This document shows positions 9,601-16,318 of a DNA stretch of 37,908 nucleotides, one piece after another. This DNA comes from a virus: IMG/VR virus record IMGVR_UViG_3300028908_000020, positions 1 through 37,908 of that record. One strand, 5' to 3'. The position numbers were made by a program, and so were the translations under genes. The notes below the pieces were generated by a model that saw only the letters and a program-made list of their open reading frames with translations, did no database searches and was not told the origin of the DNA. The first letter of the stretch is position 1. Every line of letters begins with the position of its first letter.

Positions 9601-10624
9601 TGATTATGTATTACCTTATAAGGTAGAAAGTAAGTATGTACTCATGGCTGAAGAAGATGGTGTAGTAAAAAATCTCACAAAGAAAAACATTACAGTAGAG
9701 TATAAGAATGGAGAGAGTGGTAGTTACAAAATAGGTGTATGGTACAGTCGTCCTGAAGCAGGGTCTGCTTACATGCATGAGTTAGTTACAGATCTCAAGA
9801 AGGGAGATAAGTTCAAGAAAGGAGATCCGATCTACTACGATAGGATGTTTTTCGAAAAAGATTGGTTGTACGACGATAAAATCGTATATAAACAAGCTAC
9901 TCTAATGAATGTGGCTCTTATGGAAACGGATCAGACCTTCGAAGATAGCTCTGCTATTACAAAGAAAGCCACTGAAAAACTTACATCAGAAATTGCAAAA
10001 GTACACACATATACACTACCATTTACGGCAACTATATCCGATATGGTCAAAGTAGGTGATCGTGTAAAAACAGGTGATAATCTATTTATATATGCCGAAG
10101 GATCTTTGGATGATGGTTTGGATGAAGATACTAGAAAAGCATTAGCAGAACTTACTACGAAAGCTCCTAGTTCTAAATACATAGGTACTATTGATAAAGT
10201 TATAATGTATTGGAATGGGAATATGGAGGATATGTCTCCAAGCCTTAAAAAATTAGCTGAAGAAAGTAATAAGACATTGTCCAAAGAACTTGGAAAAAAA
10301 GTAGACGGAAATACAGATGGACAATTACTGGTAGAAGGACGACAATTAGGGATGAATGAGGTCGTTATATATATTTATGTAAAGATACAAGAGAAGTATG
10401 GTCTTGGTGATAAAGGAATCTTTGCCAACCAGATGAAAACAGTAACAAGTGAGGTCATCCAGCATGATATCACTACAGAAGATGGAACGCCAATCGATGC
10501 ACTATTCGGGGATCGGTCTGTCTATGCTCGAATAGTTTTATCTCCTATGGTAATAGGAACAACCAACAAGTTGCTGACACTTATCAAGAATAAGGCAGTG
10601 GCTGCTTATTTCGGAGACGAATAA
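6614..10624 (+). CDS. RNA polymerase beta-like subunit in one chain
   Basis: The 1336-residue product is an RpoB-like subunit. Residues 1 to about 450 show no clear RpoB match and include an acidic/Lys-rich stretch near 275-330. From about 470 it resembles the RpoB lobe (LTMGGTKYRLRRQR, then KRSP). Residues about 870-935 match the fork/rifampicin-pocket region (NPVGSLKLIEEVTYLGEGG, YHTSDLGVI). ETDQTFEDSSAI near 1104 matches the GYNFEDAI region. The C-terminal GDKGIFANQMK supplies K1267 and K1275, spaced exactly like the catalytic lysines in GDKMAGRHGNK of RpoB. Both N- and C-terminal beta parts are thus in one polypeptide, whereas phiKZ splits its beta chains (from memory). It overlaps both neighbours by one base. 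Confidence 0.9.
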   Translation: MYTYQIFYKKYGVRRPGHLITRALHPFTEFASIKRAVYIHDSKESNSVTVPTMSFIDVSQKIPIFVPELPDSGQIENGKVYARHYTKYLQLIKKNRDYRYYDAVRMTIPEKIPVVLDTQLAHYAFKHYPSRLKSYYIWLDRIKYTLRGIKETKDLDREYFWFLKPERDLVTFAELNRWAKEDITPTQSNIINTDWKRFFIHLYRYVHSDVELKNKSIFSSIPEEVANRINFVIVDETNKFIILSLRLLKEWAISNTKLIEKALLFFFIRVAEHIEIDEDEEEIPIEKLVTKSLKEINKAEAIASSKKLVDKDEVDPKTLVEEEKDADDVIKEQASILLDQKVIGKVQYKNIVEALENKKRIKDPYGEKKTAVSRVVENIDTEIQEEEIALPIEDIVPDKSMAKNVIRTIDKKYLKEGYKTDVVKSTILSLEKTGAIVEDYKIEKKTHVLGDKEIHEIKVRPIDGKPSIIKFELPVITEDGELTMGGTKYRLRRQRTDLPIRKIRSNIVALTSFYGKVMIKRSPYKRQEYAYWLYRKMSNSFTAKDNIVTDLRSMNIQTNEKELPFLYTGLSKYVGYTTINGIEYIFDYDNRGAYLGIDPKDYEKKGSVVIGKKGKAILIMTKDNEIKIVKDGKEEPYDSFAQQLGVDMGKAPVDGVFMNLYGKAVPLGIVLSYYIGFINLLKYLNVSYYVIGVRDRLKDPENEYALRLNDKKYVFKRGINKENLIIGSMTYSKNILSSLTEEELNEKSVFLQFMTTSQLRELDMLDSSFIDPITKDILRDLKEPETFRGLLIRSAELMTIDYHPYLQDMDLMLIRGYERIPGLIYKELTKAVRDYKQRNVFGNSKIEMSPYTIWNTIQGDSAKSISEELNPVGSLKLIEEVTYLGEGGRSRETMSESTRKYHTSDLGVISEATKDSGDVGISAGLSANPNIRDIRGRKAKPFDIEKDGPASLLSTSAMLAVGSDTDDPKRVGFVSIQNSHVVPIEGQVQPKVRTGYDYVLPYKVESKYVLMAEEDGVVKNLTKKNITVEYKNGESGSYKIGVWYSRPEAGSAYMHELVTDLKKGDKFKKGDPIYYDRMFFEKDWLYDDKIVYKQATLMNVALMETDQTFEDSSAITKKATEKLTSEIAKVHTYTLPFTATISDMVKVGDRVKTGDNLFIYAEGSLDDGLDEDTRKALAELTTKAPSSKYIGTIDKVIMYWNGNMEDMSPSLKKLAEESNKTLSKELGKKVDGNTDGQLLVEGRQLGMNEVVIYIYVKIQEKYGLGDKGIFANQMKTVTSEVIQHDITTEDGTPIDALFGDRSVYARIVLSPMVIGTTNKLLTLIKNKAVAAYFGDE

Positions 10625-10797
10625 TGAAAGATCATGAGTTTTATTACAATATACAAAATGGAGCGATGCTCGCCATCATACACTCCATCATACTTGAGAT
10701 TATGAAAGAGAATAATGAGAGTATTTTTGGTCAAATCTCAGAAGAACGTCTGAGCAGTATTATCGTTAGTGATCTGAACCAGGGGCTGTCAGAATGA
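10624..10797 (+). CDS. Small operon protein, 57 residues, unknown
   Basis: ATG overlaps the beta stop codon (TAATG) and the TGA overlaps the next start (ATGA), so it is very likely translated by coupling. The product begins MKDHEFYYNIQNGAM, is acidic and predicted helical, and has no membrane segment or known motif. Its place between RNAP beta and the operon's unknown genes suggests a small accessory of the polymerase or the virion, which is only a context inference. Confidence 0.7.
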   Translation: MKDHEFYYNIQNGAMLAIIHSIILEIMKENNESIFGQISEERLSSIIVSDLNQGLSE

Positions 10798-12266
10798 AAA
10801 TAGACAAGAAGAGCATATACGCTACATTACAACTTGCTAAAAACATTACTGCTCGTAACAAAATCATTAAAGGCAAACCTCCTACTTTGTTACATGATAT
10901 TGGACAGGTAGTAAGTGCTTCTATTCCAAAAGTATCTCTTGTCATAGAAGAATCGAGACAAAGCGAAGACGAGCTCGTAACACAAATCGAATATATTCTC
11001 TCTGAAAGCAATTCCATGGATTTTGGAAAGATCTTAAAAAATGTAACAAAGGAAGTAATTACGGAAAAACTGAGGAAGGATATTGCATTCATAAAGAATG
11101 TGGTAAAACCTATCTTGGAAGATACAATAGAGAAAGTATCTGAGAAATACAACTCTCTCGTAGAAGGAAAAAACACGAATATCGTACGAATGGAATTATT
11201 GGATATTCCGGAGATCATGAAGTATCCAAATGTATTGGATTTTTATAAACAACACACATATAGACCTACAAATGAAACGATTAAAACGCGTCTTACATTA
11301 AACAGTATTTCCATAGATGTCATTCGTAAGGCTCTGAATGGTTTAACCTCATCAGAACTCTACCCTTATGATGAGCTCCATACATATCTTTCCGAGGTAC
11401 CAGCAGACACACTGCGGAATATCTCAGATACGTATTTTACATCAATTACTCCGGATGGGTATAACTGGAAAGAACTCAGAAAAGAAATCTCAGTAGGTAA
11501 TAGTGAGAAAGTACTTCTTATCAACTTGTTAGCAAAAGCATATCTGCTCAATCCGCCTAATGCATTTACTGGTGATAGTGCTACATACAACAAAACAATG
11601 AAACAAATTATTCGTTATACCGATAGTATTCTTGGTGTTATTATACGGATTTATTTGGGACGAGTAAAACAAGGGATACTGCTGGCATCGGTTCGGGATA
11701 ATACAGGCTATGTTTATAATGCAGTACTCGAAGACTATCTGAAGGATGAACACCCTATCGATGCAGTGTATGGAGCTATTGTGTCGAGTTCTTCTACGGA
11801 TAGAAGGTATAGTACCATTGAATCCATCATTAAAAACAAGGATGAGTTGGTAAATATATGGAAAAGGTACTATCTGATGGCAAGTAACCAAAATAAAGCG
11901 GTTTCGAAGAACGCTTTAAAACGTATTATGGAAGACGTAATGGTATCAGATATACGTATCGCGGATGATATAGAACTCGCATTGCGTGAAACCTATACAA
12001 ATGGAGATTTTGTAAAGGAAGCATTGCCCAGACTTAGAAAAGCGCTGGATAATATTTCTGTCGATGAGATTAGTCTGGAGCTCGATGAGATAATAATGGA
12101 AGTTCTTATGGAGTATCGTTTTCCATATACGAAAGCAAAGCAGTTCTTTGAATACATGGAAGAATTTGCAGAGCATTATCCTACCATGGAACCTGAAGAT
12201 GCTGCTGCATTAGCATCTATGAAATATGTCGTAGGATATTGCTTGGAACACATTGAGTTGGTGTGA
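10794..12266 (+). CDS. Unknown 490-residue phage protein between RNAP beta and prohead protease
   Basis: Not recognised. The product is mostly helical, soluble and mixed-charge, starting MKIDKKSIYATLQLAKN and ending acidic (FAEHYPTMEPEDAAALASM). No nucleotide-binding, zinc or transmembrane motif is visible. It is coupled to the previous gene by ATGA and to the next by a GTGA overlap. In phiKZ relatives (from memory) genes at this place, between virion RNAP beta and prohead protease, include conserved proteins of unknown function. A virion or polymerase-associated role is a context guess. Confidence 0.8.
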   Translation: MKIDKKSIYATLQLAKNITARNKIIKGKPPTLLHDIGQVVSASIPKVSLVIEESRQSEDELVTQIEYILSESNSMDFGKILKNVTKEVITEKLRKDIAFIKNVVKPILEDTIEKVSEKYNSLVEGKNTNIVRMELLDIPEIMKYPNVLDFYKQHTYRPTNETIKTRLTLNSISIDVIRKALNGLTSSELYPYDELHTYLSEVPADTLRNISDTYFTSITPDGYNWKELRKEISVGNSEKVLLINLLAKAYLLNPPNAFTGDSATYNKTMKQIIRYTDSILGVIIRIYLGRVKQGILLASVRDNTGYVYNAVLEDYLKDEHPIDAVYGAIVSSSSTDRRYSTIESIIKNKDELVNIWKRYYLMASNQNKAVSKNALKRIMEDVMVSDIRIADDIELALRETYTNGDFVKEALPRLRKALDNISVDEISLELDEIIMEVLMEYRFPYTKAKQFFEYMEEFAEHYPTMEPEDAAALASMKYVVGYCLEHIELV

Positions 12267-12982
12267 AGACTCTATCATCAAACACTCTCCGGAGGGACCC
12301 GGAGAGAATTAAAAAGATACTGACAGAAAAGAATAATTCTCTGTTTACGGATAACGATATTACTATCCATATTCCAAAACGATATGTAGATGTAAAGCTA
12401 GCAAAAGTACAAGATACTATTTCTAGTCTATTATGCGCCGCTATTGTACTGGATGATGAAGTATATTCCGTAATAAACTTACTCAGTATGGTAATATTTC
12501 TTCCTGATGCTGTAGAGGAAATATTAGTAGATGATAAAGAGTATTATGAATTACATTTCAATAAAGGATCGACAGTAATACAAAATCTTAAAGTAGTAAA
12601 GAATGATGAGGTCATCTATCCTGTTATCAATGAGTTTTTGATTAATGGGAATGTACCTTGGTTTATGGAGTATGAAGACCTCGGTATAAACCTGTTTAAG
12701 ACTTCAAAAACACATGCCGATAGTCCTGTTTCTAATAACTTGGTAGGATTTGAAGCCATGATATCTACAATGGCTAGAGATCCAGATGATAGAACAAAGG
12801 AAATACGACATTTGCAAAAGTTTACTGGTAAACCAATATGGATTGGGTTATCAAATGTCTACTATGCCTTTAAGAATACCACAAACAAATTATTAGGTTC
12901 TTACATGAAAAAAGGTGTAAGAGCCGCACTGATACATCCTGCTGAAAGTGTTGAAAAAGTTGAAGATTTAATTCGGAGATAA
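12263..12982 (+). CDS. Unknown 239-residue operon protein
   Basis: Starts with GTG overlapping the previous stop (GTGA). The product begins MKTLSSNTLRRDPERI, has a mixed alpha/beta middle (VDVKLAKVQDTISSLLCAA, VIYPVINEFLINGNVPWFM) and a basic C-terminus (VEDLIRR). No known motif is seen. It ends four bases before the prohead protease start, whose GGAG Shine-Dalgarno overlaps its 3' end. A role in head assembly is plausible from position only. Confidence 0.8.
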   Translation: MKTLSSNTLRRDPERIKKILTEKNNSLFTDNDITIHIPKRYVDVKLAKVQDTISSLLCAAIVLDDEVYSVINLLSMVIFLPDAVEEILVDDKEYYELHFNKGSTVIQNLKVVKNDEVIYPVINEFLINGNVPWFMEYEDLGINLFKTSKTHADSPVSNNLVGFEAMISTMARDPDDRTKEIRHLQKFTGKPIWIGLSNVYYAFKNTTNKLLGSYMKKGVRAALIHPAESVEKVEDLIRR

Positions 12983-12986
12983 CGTT

Positions 12987-13751
12987 TTGTCAAATAGTCC
13001 TGTTTATATTGCTGTATCTCGTCTTACCACCAAAGCGCCTGATAAGAAAGGTGTTCTTAAACCTGATAGTGAAGGGTATTACACTGTCGTATTGGGAGGT
13101 TTAAACGTATTGAATAGCTCGAATTGTTTCTATCCATTGGATGGCAATCGAGAAATGTTTGAACCCAATAGTATCTTACAACGTCGTATACAGAACGGAC
13201 ATATGTATATGGAAATGGGTCATCCAAAAAGAGAACCCGGAATGACTGACAGGGATTGGTTCGTGAGAGTACTTCGAATAGAAGAAAAGAACCACTGTGG
13301 ACATATCAAGGAAGTGTGGTTAGAGGAAAACTATAAACCTCTTGGTGAGAAGAATAGTAAAATAGTAGCTATTATCGGTAAAGTAAAACCTACTGGACCG
13401 TATAAAGAATCTCTGGAGGAGTATTTAAAAACTCCATCGATCAATGCGGCATTCTCAGTGCGTAGTTTTACTAATGATAAAATGTCACAAGGTACGATTT
13501 ATAAATACTACAAAGATATCATATGTTGGGATTTTGTAACAGAACCCGGTATAGCAAATGCTACGAAGTGGGATAGTCCTGGGTTGGAATCCATACATAT
13601 AGATACAGAATACGAACTCATGGTGACATCAGGAATGGTAGACTATGCCAAGAACATGGCCGCTGATAGCATCAGTGTAGAATCGAAAGAATTCTTAGAA
13701 AGCATTGATATTCCGTCTTCCAATCCAAATAAGATCTGGAAGAAGTGGTAA
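12987..13751 (+). CDS. Prohead maturation protease (T4 gp21 / phiKZ gp175-like, S80 family)
   Basis: The 254-residue product resembles the herpesvirus-assemblin-like prohead proteases, which cleave scaffold and head proteins inside the prohead. Visible family features in order: MEMGHPKRE (75-82) with the candidate catalytic H79; a strand leading to HIKEVWLEE (106-114); AIIGKVKPTGPYKESLEEYL (128-147), as in the GKI...TP.G..K segment of T4-type enzymes; INAAFSVRS (152-160) with candidate nucleophile S157; and CWDFVTEPG (180-188), the D.V..PS-like end of the fold. The start is TTG with GGAG seven bases upstream. It is the last gene of the RNAP operon, ahead of a terminator, so RNAP and head maturation functions are co-transcribed. 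Confidence 0.87.
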   Translation: MSNSPVYIAVSRLTTKAPDKKGVLKPDSEGYYTVVLGGLNVLNSSNCFYPLDGNREMFEPNSILQRRIQNGHMYMEMGHPKREPGMTDRDWFVRVLRIEEKNHCGHIKEVWLEENYKPLGEKNSKIVAIIGKVKPTGPYKESLEEYLKTPSINAAFSVRSFTNDKMSQGTIYKYYKDIICWDFVTEPGIANATKWDSPGLESIHIDTEYELMVTSGMVDYAKNMAADSISVESKEFLESIDIPSSNPNKIWKKW

Positions 13752-13768
13752 CCTTCTATCTTCCTCCT

Positions 13769-13803
13769 ACTCCCTACCCTTCCACGGGTAGGGAGTTCTA
13801 TTC
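13769..13803 (+). terminator. Terminator of the RNAP/prohead-protease operon
   Basis: ACTCCCTACCC (13769-13779) and GGGTAGGGAGT (13786-13796) form a perfect 11-bp stem with a TTCCAC loop. The following TCTATTCCCC is a weak T-tract, so termination may be leaky. The stem sequence is close to the GGGAGTGGG hairpin family. Confidence 0.65.
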
Positions 13804-13832
13804 CCCTCTCGCAAATCCTTTCATCTTGTTCC

Positions 13833-13842
13833 TATATATTAG
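13833..13842 (+). promoter_or_regulatory. Candidate promoter, TATATATTAG
   Basis: TTGTTCC precedes TATATATTAG, similar to the GTTCC...TATATATAATA element at 29140-29160. It lies 46 bases before the ATG at 13889, after the operon terminator. The AATTGATTT part is missing. Confidence 0.35.
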
Positions 13843-13888
13843 TCTAGAGTCATAACTGACTCACCTTCTTTTTCCATGGAGAAACGAC

Positions 13889-14320
13889 ATGTCTAAAAAT
13901 CCAATCATTGCAAAATACTTCGGTAAGGCTCCTGATACTGTAAAGGAGATCGTAGATACCCTAACGCCAAATACCCCGGTAGAGATTACCGAGACAGACA
14001 AGAGAGTACACGCTACAATTCAGCTTACAAAAGAAAACCTTCCAAAAGGTATTACACCAGCTACACTGAAGAAGGTAAAAGAATTTCAAGATGCTCTACG
14101 CGGAGTTACAGCGGCTGCTACCATCAATCTACAGCAGAAGCACAAGGATAAAAAAGCGGCGGTAAGTATCGACGTCTCTGGTATATACGAAATAGAAGGT
14201 GTTACTCTAAAGAACGGAAGGATACTGACCAGAGTGAAGTCAGATATCTCCGAGGAAGAACAGGAATATCTGGCCGACCTGGATTCCTATGCCAAAAAGT
14301 TGTTGGGGAAAGACAGCTAG
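13889..14320 (+). CDS. Unknown 143-residue protein downstream of the prohead protease
   Basis: Not recognised. The product begins MSKNPIIAKYFGKAPDTV and has a central Lys-rich, beta-prone part (AAATINLQQKHKDKKAAVSI, GIYEIEGVTLKNGRILTRV) and an acidic helical tail. No cysteine or membrane segment. GGAGAAACGAC abuts the ATG, a variant of the 13-base leader used at 15706, 26940 and 29176. It is an isolated unit between two terminators with its own candidate promoter, so it may be made in larger amounts or at another time than the operon upstream. A head-related role is a guess from position. Confidence 0.8.
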   Translation: MSKNPIIAKYFGKAPDTVKEIVDTLTPNTPVEITETDKRVHATIQLTKENLPKGITPATLKKVKEFQDALRGVTAAATINLQQKHKDKKAAVSIDVSGIYEIEGVTLKNGRILTRVKSDISEEEQEYLADLDSYAKKLLGKDS

Positions 14321-14336
14321 TCACCTATTCAAACAT

Positions 14337-14375
14337 GCCTCTAGGAGCCTCTGAGAGGCTCTCTGAGGCGTTTTT
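14337..14375 (+). terminator. Nested-hairpin terminator, CCTCTGAG type
   Basis: GCCTC (14337-14341) pairs with GAGGC (14365-14369) and GAGCCTC (14345-14351) pairs with GAGGCTC (14355-14361), with symmetric 3-nt internal loops TAG/TCT and a TGA loop, then GTTTTT. The same CCTCTGAGAGsCTC vocabulary dominates the non-coding repeats at 36748-37416. Confidence 0.75.
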
Positions 14376-14380
14376 ACCAC

Positions 14381-14414
14381 CTACCCTATACCTAGGTATA
14401 GGGTAGGGTATTTT
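14381..14414 (+). terminator. Perfect 26-bp palindrome with T-tract before the macro/SLOG gene
   Basis: 14381-14406 is a perfect palindrome (CTACCCTATACC... centred on CCTAGG), followed by GGTATTTT and then directly by AGGAGG, the Shine-Dalgarno of the TTG start at 14430. It may be a second terminator or a leader hairpin that affects translation of the next gene. Confidence 0.55.
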
Positions 14415-14429
14415 AGGAGGTTCTTTTCG

Positions 14430-15194
14430 TTGATAAAACACTTATCAGAAAACCAAATCTTTGTCTTTGGTAGTAACTTAGCTGGTAGACATGGACGAGG
14501 CGCTGCCAAGCAAGCAGTCGATTCTTTTGGGGCTGTATACGGCCAAGCTGTCGGTCTGCAAGGGAAGACTTACGCCATTCCTACAAAAGACAAAAAATTG
14601 CAAACACTACCTTTGGGTACAATCGGTAAATACGTTCTGGATTTTTTAAAGTTTGCTGGAGAACATTCAGAGCTAGAATTCTTGCTTACAAAAATAGGTT
14701 GTGGGTTAGCTGGATATCCAGAAGAACTCATTAAACCATTATTCTATCGAGCACCTGAAAATATAGTTCTACCAGATGGGTGGGAACGTAATGATATGCT
14801 AAAAGGAAAAGTATTGTTAGTGGCTGGTAGTCGCTCTATTACAGATAAAGATAAGATATATAAAGCTCTATCGGATAAAATTACAGAAGATACTGTAATT
14901 TTATCCGGAGGTGCTGATGGAGTAGACAGTATTGCTGAACAGTATACAACAGACAATGGAATAGACGTTGTTGTTCTAAAGGCACCATGGTCTGTATTAA
15001 ACACGCCTTTCAAACGTGTACGTACTACCAAATCTGGTTATACGTATAATGCTTCTGCTGGATATTTTAGGAATGTTTGGATGGGTGTGAACTGTGATGA
15101 AGCTGTTGTTTTTTGGGATGGAAAATCACCAGGAACGAGGCATATGTTGGATCTCCTAAAAATCTTTGAAATCGAGGCGTGTTTGTGTCAATAG
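14430..15194 (+). CDS. Macro-domain-like (A1S_2505 type) fused to SLOG/DUF2493 domain
   Basis: The 254-residue fusion has two nucleotide-ligand-type domains. Residues about 5-115 match the phage/bacterial A1S_2505 macro-like family: FVFGSNLAGRHGRGAAKQA (11-29), YAIPTKDK, LTKIGCGLAGYPEEL, IVLPDGW. Residues about 127-250 match the YspA/cpYpsA-related SLOG family: VLLVAGSRSITD, VILSGGADGVDSIAEQY, YFRNVWMG, DEAVVFWDGKSPGT. Families of this kind bind NAD-derived nucleotides or other nucleotide ligands; the ligand here is unknown. Start is TTG with AGGAGG eight bases ahead. It leads a run of small genes 14430-16183. An anti-defence or NAD-metabolite role is inference. Confidence 0.85.
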   Translation: MIKHLSENQIFVFGSNLAGRHGRGAAKQAVDSFGAVYGQAVGLQGKTYAIPTKDKKLQTLPLGTIGKYVLDFLKFAGEHSELEFLLTKIGCGLAGYPEELIKPLFYRAPENIVLPDGWERNDMLKGKVLLVAGSRSITDKDKIYKALSDKITEDTVILSGGADGVDSIAEQYTTDNGIDVVVLKAPWSVLNTPFKRVRTTKSGYTYNASAGYFRNVWMGVNCDEAVVFWDGKSPGTRHMLDLLKIFEIEACLCQ

Positions 15195-15391
15195 AAGTCG
15201 AACCCGATATAGCCAAATATCTTCCATACAATATAACGATTATAGAAAAACACTACGATGATGATACGCGATGGAGTATTGTCTATAAGGATCATAACAC
15301 GGATAAGTTTATGAGAATCGTAAAAAAGGATAATTGCGTGTATAAGTATGGTTTTAAGGTAGATGAACACACGGTGACTTCCCTTGAATAA
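15185..15391 (+). CDS. Small unknown protein, 68 residues
   Basis: Overlaps the end of the macro/SLOG gene. GTG 15185 is chosen because GAGG lies seven bases ahead; GTG 15179 would leave only one base. The product (MSIEVEPDIAKYLPYN...) is beta-prone and acidic, with no motif or membrane segment. The tight overlap suggests co-translation with the fusion gene upstream. Confidence 0.65.
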   Translation: MSIEVEPDIAKYLPYNITIIEKHYDDDTRWSIVYKDHNTDKFMRIVKKDNCVYKYGFKVDEHTVTSLE

Positions 15392-15845
15392 ATTCGATAT
15401 CTTTTACTCTCTCTACGACAACAAGATTATCTACTCCTTGGACGGAATGAAGACATGGAAGGAACGAGAACTTCTTAGCAAACGAACTAAAGGAAATACT
15501 ACGACTTTCCTATACGCCATTCCAAAACCAACTACTACTATACCTACGAAACCTTATAGGTTAATGATGAGTACAGGTGCGACGATACCTGCTGAATCCA
15601 TAATAACTTTAATAACATACTATAACGCATATGATAGTTTCGTAAACCCCATCGGACATGCAGAAATGCGAAACTATTCCGACGGCACTTTGCAGTTAAC
15701 AATTTCCGGAGAAACAACATGTTCATCATCAGACCAAAATACTCATTTGAGCTTTCACCATACACTAAAACAGTTCATGAAGAAACTGCGTTCTATCTTG
15801 ACGGGACTACCTCGTCTATTGTCGTCGTCTACCAACCGAAGCTAG
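15384..15845 (+). CDS. Probable unknown protein, 153 residues, overlapping the next gene
   Basis: TTG start overlaps the preceding stop. The first about 105 residues (MNKFDIFYSLYDNKIIYSLD, LYAIPKP, AYDSFVNPIGHAEM) look protein-like and beta-rich, and no other frame fills 15392-15718. The last about 42 residues overlap 15719-16183 in another frame and are Ser-rich, as expected for a frame shadow. Either the 127-base overlap is real or a frameshift separates a shorter original gene. Function is not recognised. Confidence 0.5.
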   Translation: MNKFDIFYSLYDNKIIYSLDGMKTWKERELLSKRTKGNTTTFLYAIPKPTTTIPTKPYRLMMSTGATIPAESIITLITYYNAYDSFVNPIGHAEMRNYSDGTLQLTISGETTCSSSDQNTHLSFHHTLKQFMKKLRSILTGLPRLLSSSTNRS

Positions 15846-16183
15846 ACGGAGAAGGTGAAAGTCACGAGCTCATTACTGGCACTGGACTTAACCCTGAAAA
15901 AGGTACGTCTGTTAGAATAAAATATAGCTTTATGTCACAGAAAGCCTTGAATGACTACATGTCTTCATCAAACCTCAGTCTCCAGGATATCAGCGGTTAT
16001 CTGAAGTTGCTGCCCGCCACCAACCAAAAGCAACCAAAATTGGCATTGACTATCACAGAGACATATCCAGGGGTCAAACCTTCTGAAGCCAATATACTCC
16101 TTGGTCCTCTTTACACTATCCACTGTTCTTCTAATGTCAACAAGGTAACAGAAAGCCTGAAGCTTACCGACTTGCTTTGCTAA
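15719..16183 (+). CDS. Unknown 154-residue beta-rich protein
   Basis: The start is well supported: CCGGAGAAACAAC (15706-15718) abuts the ATG, the same 13 bases as before TerL and before the HNH-like gene. The product begins MFIIRPKYSFELSPYTK and is beta-rich (SSIVVVYQPKLDGEG, TSVRIKYSFMSQ, LALTITETYPGVK), soluble, with two cysteines near the C-terminus. It resembles no family I know. It is last in the 14430 cluster and followed by a strong terminator. Confidence 0.8.
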   Translation: MFIIRPKYSFELSPYTKTVHEETAFYLDGTTSSIVVVYQPKLDGEGESHELITGTGLNPEKGTSVRIKYSFMSQKALNDYMSSSNLSLQDISGYLKLLPATNQKQPKLALTITETYPGVKPSEANILLGPLYTIHCSSNVNKVTESLKLTDLLC

Positions 16184-16193
16184 ATATCAATTA

Positions 16194-16237
16194 CCCACCC
16201 ACTCCCATAGACTGGGAGTGGGTGGGTTAGTTTTTTT
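16194..16237 (+). terminator. Terminator, GGGAGTGGG family
   Basis: CCCACCCACTCCCA (16194-16207) and TGGGAGTGGGTGGG (16213-16226) form a perfect 14-bp stem with loop TAGAC; a seven-T run follows at 16231-16237. Confidence 0.9.
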
Positions 16238-16238
16238 A

Positions 16239-16268
16239 AATTGATTTTATGTATTCGTATATATAATA
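16239..16268 (+). promoter_or_regulatory. Candidate phage promoter (TATATATAA class)
   Basis: AATTGATTT (16239-16247), TTCG (16254-16257) and TATATATAATA (16258-16268) directly follow the terminator and precede the ATG at 16319 by 50 bases. The last 11 bases are identical to 29150-29160. Confidence 0.5.
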
Positions 16269-16318
16269 GTAGGTGTTGTTGTATTATTCTTTTTATAGTT
16301 AGAGGTAGGAGACAAATT

